From positions 1,149,298 to 1,213,297 of the forward strand of contig CAWCUH010000004.1 in the NCBI GenBank assembly GCA_963798655.1: 64,000 nucleotides of DNA. The letters run 5' to 3'. The notes under the pieces were generated by a model. It saw only the letters and a list, made by a program, of their open reading frames with translations. It was not told where the DNA came from and did no database searches. This document shows, in pieces, positions 26,928 to 35,270 of this stretch. Both the position numbers and the translations under genes were made by a program. Source of the stretch: CAVSMC01 sp963798655 (lineage in GTDB: Bacteria > Pseudomonadota > Gammaproteobacteria > Burkholderiales > Casimicrobiaceae). Within the stretch, counting starts at the first letter, position 1. Every line of letters begins with the position of its first letter.

Positions 26928-28111
26928 TGAGCGCACTCGTCGAGCTCGCCGGCGTCTGCAAGGACTACGCGAAGATCGAATCGCGCGGCGGCCGGCTGCG
27001 CCTCGTCTACGATCTGCTGCGCGGCCATGCAGCTCCGCGAGTGTTCAGCGCGCTCGCCGACGTGTCGCTGCGCATGCGCCGCGGCGAATCGCTCGGCATC
27101 ATCGGCGAGAACGGCGCCGGCAAGTCGACGCTGCTGAAGATCATCGCAGGCGTGATCAAGCCGACGCGCGGAACGGTCGACGTCCGCGGTCGCGTCGGTG
27201 CGCTGCTCGAGCTCGGCTCCGGATTCCATCCCGAGTATTCCGGACTCGCGAACATCGACCTCGCGGCGGCGCTGCTCGGCCTCACGCCGTCGGAGATCGC
27301 GGCGAAGCGCGACGAGATCATCGCCTTCGCCGACATCGGCGAGCACATCCGCGACCCGATCAAGCACTATTCGTCCGGCATGGTCGTGCGCCTGGGCTTT
27401 GCCGTCGCGACCGCGCTGCGCCCCGAGATCCTGATCACCGACGAAGTCCTCGCCGTCGGCGACGAATCGTTCCAGAAGAAATGCGTCGCCTGGATCGAGC
27501 GCTACCTCGCCGACGGCGGCACGTTGCTGCTGTGCTCGCACAGCATGTATCACGTGCAGAAGCTCTGCCGGCACGCGCTGTGGCTGCGCGAAGGCCGTGT
27601 CGAGCGTTATGGCGGCGTCGGCGACGTGACGCAGGCGTATCTCGCGTATCACGAGGAGCTTGCGGCGCAAACCAAGAAGCCGCGCGATGCGGCGGTCGCC
27701 GCCGCCGAGGGTCATTACAGCGTGCGCTCGCTTCGGCTGTCGCCGTCATCCACCGTCGCGATCGGCGACGACGTCGTCGTGTCGGGCGACGTGCATTCGC
27801 CCGACGCGCGCGTGCCGACGGTGATGATCGGCATCCTGCGTGCCGATGGAACGCCGGTGTACGGCGTGGGCACCGACATGGACGGCACCGCGCCGTCGCG
27901 CGTTGCGCCCGACCGCTTCACCTTTCGGCTGTCGTTTCCGAAGTTGTCGCTGCTGCCCGGCAAGTACCACGTTCGCGCGCACGCGCTGGACCCGGAGGGC
28001 GTGCGCATGTTCGATATGGTCGAGACCGAGTTGACCGTTACCGGCGACGCGCGCGAGCTCGGGCTCGTGCGACTCGCGCACGCGTGGGGCGACGATGCCG
28101 GTGTCCGTTGA
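26927..28111 (+). CDS. wzt: ABC exporter ATPase with C-terminal glycan-binding domain (Wzt type)
   Basis: A 394-residue ATPase. The nucleotide-binding domain has Walker A GENGAGKST (60-68), LELGSGFHPEYSG, signature HYSSGMVVRLGFA, Walker B ILITDEVLAVGD and the switch histidine CSHSMYHV. Residues from about 250 form a Wzt-C-like beta-sandwich (TVAIGDDVVVSGDV ... FTFRLSFPKLSLLPGKYHVRAHA), which in O-antigen exporters reads the capped chain end. The GTG start overlaps the wzm stop. The next gene begins inside its last 17 bases. Confidence 0.9.
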   Translation: MSALVELAGVCKDYAKIESRGGRLRLVYDLLRGHAAPRVFSALADVSLRMRRGESLGIIGENGAGKSTLLKIIAGVIKPTRGTVDVRGRVGALLELGSGFHPEYSGLANIDLAAALLGLTPSEIAAKRDEIIAFADIGEHIRDPIKHYSSGMVVRLGFAVATALRPEILITDEVLAVGDESFQKKCVAWIERYLADGGTLLLCSHSMYHVQKLCRHALWLREGRVERYGGVGDVTQAYLAYHEELAAQTKKPRDAAVAAAEGHYSVRSLRLSPSSTVAIGDDVVVSGDVHSPDARVPTVMIGILRADGTPVYGVGTDMDGTAPSRVAPDRFTFRLSFPKLSLLPGKYHVRAHALDPEGVRMFDMVETELTVTGDARELGLVRLAHAWGDDAGVR

Positions 28112-28664
28112 GCTCCCCGCGCCGACGAACGTCGATGAAGCCGGAGCGCGCGGGATCGCAGCGCAATGGGCCGTGGTCAGCCGTGAGCTCGCGATCGAGG
28201 AAGTCGAAAACGGCGCGCTGATCGGTGGTCCGCTGTTCCAGCGCACGTTCGGCGCGCCGCCGCCGGCGGTGCCGCGTCATTTCGCGGCGCTCTACCGAGC
28301 GAGCGGGAAAGAGCTGCGCGTCGGCGCGTACATCCACTACATGGCGTTTCGCGATGCCGCTTGGTTATGCGGCGGGCTTTGCGTCGACGGCGACTTCTAC
28401 CGGATGGCGAACGACGATCTGCGCGAATGCGTCAAGGGGATGGGTGGCCTCGGCGAGATCGTTCTGCGCGACACATTCGCCCGGCTCACCGATCGCAGCG
28501 CGATCTTCGGCTACTGCGGGGATGCCCGCCAGTGGCAGCACGACTTGAACATCGGCTTCACGCCGGCGGGACCGCCGCGGATGCTCGTGCGGTGGATGAA
28601 GCCGTTGTCCGAGGCGGCGCGCGCGGCGTTGATCGACGATGTCCGCTCGATCGGGCCGTTCTAG
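28095..28664 (+). CDS. hypothetical protein of the glycan island
   Basis: A 189-residue soluble protein with no signal or membrane segment. It overlaps wzt by 17 bp, so it is expressed with the exporter. Notable stretches are FAALYRASGKELRVGAYIHYMAF, LGEIVLRDTFARL and FGYCGDARQWQHDLNIGFTP-GPPRMLVRW. The alternation (strand, helix, GYCGD, GF) is faintly like GNAT-type acyltransferases, but no acetyl-CoA loop is clear. I do not recognise a family with confidence; a role in glycan modification is inferred only from position. Confidence 0.65.
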   Translation: MPVSVELPAPTNVDEAGARGIAAQWAVVSRELAIEEVENGALIGGPLFQRTFGAPPPAVPRHFAALYRASGKELRVGAYIHYMAFRDAAWLCGGLCVDGDFYRMANDDLRECVKGMGGLGEIVLRDTFARLTDRSAIFGYCGDARQWQHDLNIGFTPAGPPRMLVRWMKPLSEAARAALIDDVRSIGPF

Positions 28665-28711
28665 CCGGCATGCGACCGCCAGCGATGTCATTCCGAGCAC
28701 ATGACACAGCG

Positions 28712-29509
28712 CTACGCGTCGAGCAGCGCACGGAGCTCGTCGCGCGCGCTCCAGTCGACGCCGCAGACGAGCCGCGGCAAGCACCAGCGATCGCTGCCGG
28801 CATGAACGGGCTCCGTGCCGACGCCGAATGCGGCGAGCACGCCGTGCGACTCGGCGCGGTTCGGAAGATAGTCGTGAACCAGGTAGTCGCTCGGCTCGCC
28901 ATAGGGAAACGCGAACAGCGCCGTGCCGGGATTCGGCGCGATGAACTCGATCAGCCGTCGCGACTTGACGATCTGCGCGTCGGCGTCGGCTTCGCAGTCG
29001 ATGCAGCGGAACGTGCCCCTGCAGTCGTCGCGCTGCAGCACGTTGTCGAGCGTCGCGCTCAGATGGTCCCAGCTGTGATTGCCGATGTGGAAGTAGCCGG
29101 AGTCGAGCGCCGGCTGCCACCAGCGATCGCTCATCCACGGATAGCCGAGCATGTCGCGCTCCTGGATCGTCGCGCGAGCGAGCGGGCTCGCGATGACGAA
29201 GCTCGTCGCGTGCACGCCGGCCGCGGGATGGCGAGCGGCGAAGTCGCGCATGATCCGGTAGAACGACGGCTGGTAGCCGCGGTGCGGATGATCCAGATCG
29301 ACGAAGTCGGCGTCGATGCCGTCGTCGAATGTGAGGCACGCGACGCGCTCCGGCAACGCGTGGAGCTTTCGCTCGACGAGTGCACGCGACAGCGCGATCA
29401 GCGGCACGAAGCGATAGCCGGCGGCGACGGCGCTCTCGAGGTCGTCCGGCAGCTGCCGGAAGTCGAGATCGTTGCCGGAGTGGTACGTCAGGATGCGCGC
29501 GCGATGCAT
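28712..29509 (-). CDS. polysaccharide deacetylase family protein (NodB fold)
   Basis: A 265-residue carbohydrate esterase-4-like protein. The catalytic start TFDDG is at 60-64 and the metal histidines are in HIGNHSWDH (H145 and H149); FPYGEPSDY corresponds to the later R/P-rich motif. There is no signal peptide, unlike most chitooligosaccharide or peptidoglycan deacetylases, so it may act on a cytoplasmic lipid-linked glycan. The start ATG (29507-29509) is chosen because MHRARILTYH begins the domain. It is divergent from the acyltransferase gene, with 50 bp between. Confidence 0.85.
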   Translation of the reverse strand: MHRARILTYHSGNDLDFRQLPDDLESAVAAGYRFVPLIALSRALVERKLHALPERVACLTFDDGIDADFVDLDHPHRGYQPSFYRIMRDFAARHPAAGVHATSFVIASPLARATIQERDMLGYPWMSDRWWQPALDSGYFHIGNHSWDHLSATLDNVLQRDDCRGTFRCIDCEADADAQIVKSRRLIEFIAPNPGTALFAFPYGEPSDYLVHDYLPNRAESHGVLAAFGVGTEPVHAGSDRWCLPRLVCGVDWSARDELRALLDA

Positions 29510-29559
29510 GAGTACGGACGCGAGGCTGACCGCATTGTAAGCGATGGACACCGGCATCG

Positions 29560-30471
29560 ATGGCCGCCGCATTGACCCATTGGGCGTTGCCGCTCGCGGC
29601 GGCGGCACTGCCGGCGCGCGCCGGATTTGCGTTGCTGGCGCACGCGGCGCGCAGCGATCGCGTCCATCATGCGTGCGAGCAGGCGGCATTTGCGTACGCG
29701 GAGCGGTTCATCGGCGCGCTGCCGTGGACCGATCGCGCACCGGAAATCGATCGCGATCGTTGGATCCGCGAGTGGCGCCTCGTGCAGTTCGTCGACAACG
29801 GCGATCTGTTCGTGTCGATGACGCGCGGCACGCGCTGGATCGATCGCAACGTCGATGTATCGGGCGCGTGGCCGGCCCGCGGACCGTTCCTCGCGCTGTC
29901 GGCGCACTGGGGCGCCGGCCTGTGCGCGTTGCATCACCTGCGTCGCGCCGGGCATCGCGCGCGATTTCTGCTGCTTCGCGTCGACCGCGACGCTCTCGCC
30001 GCCGATCGCGCGTATCTCGCTTATGTCGATGCACGGGTGCGTGCCGTCGAACGCGCGGCCGGCGCACCGGTGATCTATACGGGTGGCGCCGCCGCACAGG
30101 TCGAGGCCGCGTGGAACTCCGGCATGTCGGTGATCGCGCTGTGCGATGCACCCTCGGCAAGCGGGCGGACGACGATCGCCGCGCGCGCGGGCGAGCTGTC
30201 GTTCACGATGCCCGTCGGCCTGATGCGCCTTGCATGCGCTCGCCGAATGCCGGTCGTCTGGTTCTGCGCAGCCGTCGATCGCGACACCGGACGCCGGCGC
30301 ATCGACATCGAGCCGGAGCGCATCTACGCCGATCCGCAAGTGCTGGCGGACGCGCTCGCGGCGCGCCTTGGCGCGCTGATCGTGCGCGACAGCGCCGCGT
30401 GGCACATGTGGCCGTACGCGAACCATCTCGTTTCGGTGACGAGCGACGAGCGTGCGGACATCGAGACGTGA
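29560..30471 (+). CDS. LpxL/HtrB-like acyltransferase family protein
   Basis: A 303-residue protein resembling lysophospholipid/lipid A acyltransferases: a hydrophobic N-terminal anchor, then RGPFLALSAHWGAGLCALHHLRRAG with a candidate catalytic histidine at H116, then GMSVIALCDAPSASG and the FTMPVGLMRLA segment where the family has its PxGxAxLA stretch. The usual HxxxxD/E motif is not exact, so activity is uncertain. Its stop overlaps the GTG of the methyltransferase that follows (GTGA). Acylation of a glycan or lipid carrier is inferred. Confidence 0.65.
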   Translation: MAAALTHWALPLAAAALPARAGFALLAHAARSDRVHHACEQAAFAYAERFIGALPWTDRAPEIDRDRWIREWRLVQFVDNGDLFVSMTRGTRWIDRNVDVSGAWPARGPFLALSAHWGAGLCALHHLRRAGHRARFLLLRVDRDALAADRAYLAYVDARVRAVERAAGAPVIYTGGAAAQVEAAWNSGMSVIALCDAPSASGRTTIAARAGELSFTMPVGLMRLACARRMPVVWFCAAVDRDTGRRRIDIEPERIYADPQVLADALAARLGALIVRDSAAWHMWPYANHLVSVTSDERADIET

Positions 30472-31685
30472 AGCCGTTCGCATACTTTCCCGCCGATCGT
30501 GCACCGGTGCTCGAGACGAGGCCGGACTCCGTGGCGCCCGATGCCGGCGGTTGCTTCGCGCTCGACATCGACATCGAGGTTCGCGGTCTGGTCGCGTTCG
30601 GGCCGGTGCTGCGCGCGTTCGTGCGCCGTCCCGGCGACGAGCGCCATCTGCTCGGTCGCGACACGCACCAGGACGCGTTGTTGCTGCCGTGGCTTCCGGC
30701 GGGCGGTTGGCGCTTTCGCCTCGATGCGTGCGTGCCATTGGCGCCGGGACGCTACGAGCTCGTCGTCACCGCAGGCACCGTCGATGCTGTTTACGCCGAG
30801 CGCATCGTCCCGTTCGCGATCGCGCAGCGGGGCAGCGAGCCCGTCGAGCCATGGCTGCGATTCGCCGCGACGGCCGACACGCGCGCGCGGCTCGCCGCGC
30901 TTTCATGGAGCGCGGGCGCCGACGACTGGTTCGATCGCCACTTCTGTCATGCAGCGAAGACGATCGCCGAGCAGTTCCTGCACAACGCGCCGCAGCTTCG
31001 CGGCCGCATTCTCGACATCGGTGCCGGCGACGGCATCACCGATCTCGGGCTCTTCCTGCGCTACCAGCCCGAGCAGCTCGTCGCCGTCGACATCGTCGAC
31101 TACATGCGGCGCCTGCCCGATGTCGCGCGCCGCGCGGGCTTGCCGCTCGCGCGCCTGCCCGATGGTCTGGAACTGCATCAGGGAAGTTGCGAGGCGATGC
31201 CCTTCGATGAAAGCTACTTCGACGTCGTGCTGTCGTGGGGGTCCGTCGAGCATGTGAAGGGCGGCTACCGGCGCACCCTCGACGAGGTGTGGCGCGTGCT
31301 CAAGCCGGGCGGGCTTTTCTTCGTGAACCCCGGGCTCTATTACTCGGCGTTCGGCAATCATCTCGGCGAGTTCACCGACGAGCCGCACCTGCATCTGAAG
31401 CTCGACGACGACGCGCTGCGAGCGATCGTGCTCGCCACCGAGCCGCGGCGCATCGACCGCTCGGGATTCGACGCGCCGCGCGAGGAATACTGGCGGTTCT
31501 ACAAGGAGCTGAACCGCATTCGCATCGGCGACTTCGAGCACCAGCTCCGCTCGTACGGCTACGAGATCGTCCGCGGCGCGCTGCGAACCTCGGATATCGT
31601 CGAATACGACCGGCGGCTGCAGCCGTACTCGCTGGTCGACCTCGCCGTCGGGGACGCCTATTACACGTTGCGCAAGCCCGGCTAG
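30468..31685 (+). CDS. SAM methyltransferase with N-terminal Wzt-C-like beta-sandwich
   Basis: A 405-residue two-domain protein. Residues about 1-125 are beta-rich (FALDIDIEVRGLV, LLGRDTHQD, WRFRLDACVPLAPGRYELVVTAG) and share the layout of the C-terminal glycan-reading domain of the Wzt encoded at 26927. Residues 175-330 are a class I methyltransferase: ILDIGAGDGITDLGLFLR, AVDIVDYM, HQGSCEAMPFDESYFDVVLSWGSVEHV, VWRVLKPGGLFFVNPG. The GTG start overlaps the preceding stop. The combination suggests methylation of a glycan end that is recognised by its own sandwich domain. Confidence 0.8.
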   Translation: MKPFAYFPADRAPVLETRPDSVAPDAGGCFALDIDIEVRGLVAFGPVLRAFVRRPGDERHLLGRDTHQDALLLPWLPAGGWRFRLDACVPLAPGRYELVVTAGTVDAVYAERIVPFAIAQRGSEPVEPWLRFAATADTRARLAALSWSAGADDWFDRHFCHAAKTIAEQFLHNAPQLRGRILDIGAGDGITDLGLFLRYQPEQLVAVDIVDYMRRLPDVARRAGLPLARLPDGLELHQGSCEAMPFDESYFDVVLSWGSVEHVKGGYRRTLDEVWRVLKPGGLFFVNPGLYYSAFGNHLGEFTDEPHLHLKLDDDALRAIVLATEPRRIDRSGFDAPREEYWRFYKELNRIRIGDFEHQLRSYGYEIVRGALRTSDIVEYDRRLQPYSLVDLAVGDAYYTLRKPG

Positions 31686-31686
31686 C

Positions 31687-33378
31687 GTGCAGCAGCGATT
31701 GCTCGCTACGACTGCAGGTGCCGCCGAAGCGACGGCGGCGCTACGCCGCATCGCGGCGCGAACGCCATTCGTCGCCATGCGTCGTGATGTCGTCGTCGCC
31801 GTCGTGCTGTTCGCCGTCGCCGTCGCGCTCGGCGCCTTCCTGCGTTTGCAGCAAATCGGCATTCAGTGGCTCACCGACGACGAGTGGCATGCGATCGACC
31901 GCATCCAGGCGACCGACGGCTATGCCGCGCTTCTCAAGACGTTCGGATACGCCGATTACAGCATTCCACTCGCGCTCCTGTATCGGCTGCTCGCGACGAC
32001 GGTCGGCTTGAACGAGCTCGCGATGCGGCTGCCGATGCTCGTCTGCGGCTTGCTGACGCTCGTGCTCGGCGGCCTCTGGGTGTGGCGGCGGCTCGGCCCG
32101 CGCATCGCGGTCGCGTTCACGTTCTATCTCGCCGTGTCGCCGCTCCTCGTCAGCTACAGCCGCAACGCGCGCCCCTACGCCATCACGCTGTTGCTTGCTT
32201 TCGTGGCGATCATTGCGCTCGCGCGCTGGGACGCGACCCGCAGCGCGCGCACGGCTGCGCTCTACGGGCTCGCGACGTGGAGCGCCGTCTGGCTGCACCT
32301 CACCAGCGGACCGCTGTTGCTCGCGCCGCTGGCATGGGTGTTCGGCAAGGACGCGCGGCGTGCGTTCGCGGACGGAGACTGGCGGCGCGTCAGAAGCTCG
32401 CTCGCGCTCGGCGTCGTGCTCGCAGGCGCGCTCGCCGTGGTGATCGCACCGCCGCTGCTCCTCGATCCGCAGGCGCTCGGCGGCAAGATCGGTCAGCATA
32501 CGGTCGAGCTCGATACGCTGATCGGCGCGCTGCACATCGTCGCCGGCAGCGCATCGCCGCTCGTCGTCGTCGGAATGGGCGCGCTCGCGCTCGTCGGCGC
32601 CGGCGCAATGTGGCGGGCGTTGAAACCCGAGATCATGCTCGCGCTCGTCGGGCTCGCCACCACGCTCGCGCTGTTGCTCGCCACGCAGCCGATGTGGCTC
32701 AATCACGCGGTGGTTCTCGTCCGCTATCTTCTGCCCGTCCTTCCGCTGGCGCTGCTTGCCGCCGCATGCGGCGCCGTGCGCGTGTTCGACGCGATTGCGA
32801 ATCGCTCACTGCGCGCGGCGTTCGCCGTCTTTGCAACGGCGGGCACGCTGGTCGGCAGCCCGCACGCGGAGTTGCTGCAAAGACCCAACAACTTCACGCT
32901 GCATTCCTATTATCAGTTCGACTACCGCAAGTCGCCCAACGGCACGCGCGAGTATGTCGACAGGATCCCGACTTCGCCGTATTGGACAGCGCTCGGCCGG
33001 CTGCCGCCCGACACGCTGCGCATCGCGATCGCCGGCCACGGCTTCGAGAGCTATTACATCGGCGACGTACGCTGGCAACCGATCCATCGGCAGCGGCTTT
33101 TCAACGCGCAACTGTCGATGTACTGCACGCCGCCGCTACCGGGCGAGGCGTTGCCGAGCTCCGGCATTCGCCTCGCGAACGCGGTGACGCTCGCCGAGCC
33201 GGGCTGGATGGATCGCGCGCACGTCGATCTGCTCGCATGGAAGAAGCTAAACCGGTATACCGCCCCCGCGTACGCCGACCTCGCGCCCTGCCTTGGCCGA
33301 ATGCGCCTGCAATTCGGCGTGCCCGTCTACGAAGACGACGAGCTCGTCGTCTTCGACACGCATCCGCGGCCGCGCTAG
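31687..33378 (+). CDS. GT-C membrane glycosyltransferase (ArnT/PMT-like)
   Basis: A 563-residue polytopic protein with about ten membrane helices in the first 390 residues and a periplasmic C-terminal domain. After the first helix comes QWLTDDEWHAIDR (D64-E66), the acidic catalytic loop typical of GT39/GT83 enzymes that use polyprenyl-phosphate sugars. YSRNARPYAITLLLAF is a further family hallmark. The GTG start lies one base after the preceding stop. The donor is probably made by the GT2 gene that follows. Acceptor unknown. Confidence 0.85.
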   Translation: MQQRLLATTAGAAEATAALRRIAARTPFVAMRRDVVVAVVLFAVAVALGAFLRLQQIGIQWLTDDEWHAIDRIQATDGYAALLKTFGYADYSIPLALLYRLLATTVGLNELAMRLPMLVCGLLTLVLGGLWVWRRLGPRIAVAFTFYLAVSPLLVSYSRNARPYAITLLLAFVAIIALARWDATRSARTAALYGLATWSAVWLHLTSGPLLLAPLAWVFGKDARRAFADGDWRRVRSSLALGVVLAGALAVVIAPPLLLDPQALGGKIGQHTVELDTLIGALHIVAGSASPLVVVGMGALALVGAGAMWRALKPEIMLALVGLATTLALLLATQPMWLNHAVVLVRYLLPVLPLALLAAACGAVRVFDAIANRSLRAAFAVFATAGTLVGSPHAELLQRPNNFTLHSYYQFDYRKSPNGTREYVDRIPTSPYWTALGRLPPDTLRIAIAGHGFESYYIGDVRWQPIHRQRLFNAQLSMYCTPPLPGEALPSSGIRLANAVTLAEPGWMDRAHVDLLAWKKLNRYTAPAYADLAPCLGRMRLQFGVPVYEDDELVVFDTHPRPR

Positions 33379-33381
33379 CAC

Positions 33382-34146
33382 GTGCTGAACGGGAAGCGAA
33401 TCTGCGTCGTGCTGCCCGCGTATCAGGCGGAAGCGACGCTCGAGCAGACATACCGCGGCTTGCCCTCACGCATCGTCGACTCGGTGATCCTCGTCGACGA
33501 TGCGAGCACCGACAACACCGTCGCGCTCGCCGACCGCCTTGGCATCCGCACTGTCGTGCACCCGCGCAACCGCGGCTACGGCGCGAACCAGAAAACGTGC
33601 TATGCACACGCGCTTGCCGACGGTGCCGACGTCGTCGTGATGCTTCATCCGGACTACCAGTACGAGCCGGCGCTGGTGATGCCGATGGCGGCGATGATCG
33701 CTTCCGCGGTGTACGACGTCGTCCTCGGCTCGCGGATCATCGGCGGCGGCGCGCTCCGCGGCGGCATGCCGCTGTGGAAATACGTCGCCAATCGCGCGCT
33801 GACGCTTTTCGAGAACGCGATGCTCGGCGCGAAGCTGTCCGAATACCATACCGGCTATCGCGCGTACTCGCGCCGCGTGCTCGAGTCGATTCCGCTCGAG
33901 CTCAATTCCGACGACTTCGTGTTCGACAACGAATTCCTCGTCCAGTGCATCGTCGCCGGATTCAACGTCGGCGAGATCTCGTGCCCGACGTCCTATTTCC
34001 CGCAGGCGAGCTCGATCGGTCTGCGCCGCTCGATCGTCTACGGCGGCGGCGTCGTTCGGGCGACGCTGCAGGGCTGGTCGTACCGGCACGGATTTTCGCG
34101 CAATCCGATGTTCGCCAACATTCGCGCGCGGAGCGAGAGCGTTTGA
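33382..34146 (+). CDS. GT2 glycosyltransferase, polyprenyl-phosphate sugar synthase type
   Basis: A 254-residue cytoplasmic GT-A enzyme resembling dolichol-phosphate mannose synthase: VVLPAYQAEATLEQTY, VILVDDASTDNT (about 36-47), NRGYGANQKTCYAHAL and VVMLHPDYQYEP at the nucleotide-sugar site, then GSRIIGGGALRGGMPLWKY. It lacks its own membrane helices; the GtrA protein encoded next could serve as partner. The GTG start at 33382 has little space after the previous gene. It likely supplies a lipid-phosphate sugar to the GT-C enzyme. Confidence 0.9.
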   Translation: MLNGKRICVVLPAYQAEATLEQTYRGLPSRIVDSVILVDDASTDNTVALADRLGIRTVVHPRNRGYGANQKTCYAHALADGADVVVMLHPDYQYEPALVMPMAAMIASAVYDVVLGSRIIGGGALRGGMPLWKYVANRALTLFENAMLGAKLSEYHTGYRAYSRRVLESIPLELNSDDFVFDNEFLVQCIVAGFNVGEISCPTSYFPQASSIGLRRSIVYGGGVVRATLQGWSYRHGFSRNPMFANIRARSESV

Positions 34147-34562
34147 CGGCGAGCGATACTCGCGTTCGTCGCCTGCTCGAGCGCGCCGGTCCGTACCGGC
34201 TGTTCCGATATGTCGTTGCCGGCAGCATCAACACCGGCGTATCGCAGCTGCTCTATCTCGGCGGGCTTGCGGGCGGCCTGCGACCGGCCGTCGCTTACGC
34301 GCTCGCCTTCGCCGTCGGAATCGCGATCGGGTACGTGCTGCACGGCCGCGTCGTGTTCCGCGCGGCGCCGAGGCGCGTTCACCTGGTCACGTTTCCTGCG
34401 GCCTGCCTCGCGCGTCTCGGCTTGAGCGAGTGGCTGCTGCACGTGCTGATCGACGGCGGCATGCGCGCCGGATGGGCAGGGCTCGTCGTCAACCTCGTGA
34501 TGGTTCCCGTCGGCTATGCGTTGACGCGGCTCGCGTTTCGCGATCGATGGGCCGGCGGCTGA
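34143..34562 (+). CDS. GtrA family membrane protein
   Basis: A 139-residue four-helix membrane protein: FRYVVAGSINTGVSQLLYLGGL, AYALAFAVGIAIGYVLHGRVVF and NLVMVPVGYALTRLAFRD are characteristic of GtrA/DPMS accessory proteins that help translocate undecaprenyl-phosphate sugars. The start is TTG 34143, overlapping the GT2 stop (TTGA), which is consistent with coupling. GT2, GtrA and the GT-C enzyme together look like a complete glucosylation-type decoration module. Confidence 0.85.
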   Translation: MTASDTRVRRLLERAGPYRLFRYVVAGSINTGVSQLLYLGGLAGGLRPAVAYALAFAVGIAIGYVLHGRVVFRAAPRRVHLVTFPAACLARLGLSEWLLHVLIDGGMRAGWAGLVVNLVMVPVGYALTRLAFRDRWAGG

Positions 34563-34571
34563 TCGATCACG

Positions 34572-35261
34572 CTACGTTCGCCGGAGCGCGAGCATCCGCT
34601 GGTCGCGAGGATGCCCGAATGCGCCGACGACGCGCAGCTGCCACGGCAACCCGCGCGCGGCGTGCATGAAGTCGGAAACGTGATAGTGATAGGGGTCCGA
34701 CGTCGCGCGCGTCACGATGCCGCCCGGCTCGTGCGTCGATTCGCGCCACGTGGGCTCGCCTTCCGGCACCTCGAAATACGTCGCGTACAGCGTGCCGCCT
34801 GCGCGCATCAACGGGGCGACGCGCTCGACGCAAACGCGGATCGCGTTGAACGGCAAATGGGTGAACAGCGAAAAGGCGATCGCGAAGTCGAACGGTGGGC
34901 TGAGTCCGGCGAAGGCGAACTCGGCGTCCTGCACGAGATTCGCCGGCGGCAGCCGCGCCTCGAGTCCGGCATCGCGGATCTCGCCGTACCCGGCATCGAG
35001 CAGCGAAGCGTTGAGATCGGTGCCGAAATAGCGTCCCGGCTCGAGATAGCGGACGAAATGCAGGCCGCCACGCAGGCACCCGCAACCGATGTCGAGCAGC
35101 CGATGCGTTGGCGCGAGCCCCGCGCCGATCATGAACTCGAGCTGCAGCCGTCCGATCTCGTCCCAGAGTCCGCCGACCGTTGCGCGATGATTGCCGCTTC
35201 CGACCTGGGCGCGGATCGCGTCTTCGTCGTGATACGGGCTGATCGGGTCGCTTGACGACAT
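34572..35261 (-). CDS. class I SAM-dependent methyltransferase
   Basis: A 229-residue cytoplasmic protein with LLDIGCGCLRGGLHFVRYLEPGRYFGTDLN (motif I and the acidic end of strand 2) and FDFAIAFSLFTHLPF (motif II). The N-terminal YHDEDAIRAQVGSGNHRATVGGLWDEIG segment is a lid seen in several glycan-cluster methyltransferases. It lies 9 bp downstream of the second Wzt-like ATPase on the same strand, so it is co-transcribed. The substrate is probably a sugar hydroxyl, by inference from context. Confidence 0.85.
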   Translation of the reverse strand: MSSSDPISPYHDEDAIRAQVGSGNHRATVGGLWDEIGRLQLEFMIGAGLAPTHRLLDIGCGCLRGGLHFVRYLEPGRYFGTDLNASLLDAGYGEIRDAGLEARLPPANLVQDAEFAFAGLSPPFDFAIAFSLFTHLPFNAIRVCVERVAPLMRAGGTLYATYFEVPEGEPTWRESTHEPGGIVTRATSDPYHYHVSDFMHAARGLPWQLRVVGAFGHPRDQRMLALRRT

Positions 35262-35270
35262 TGCAACGCG

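Noticed and set aside
29544..30467. A longer N-terminal extension of the 30468 methyltransferase reading through the acyltransferase gene
   Set aside because: The upstream frame is Arg/Ala-rich without motifs, while the other frame encodes a good acyltransferase; the GTGA overlap gives a normal start.
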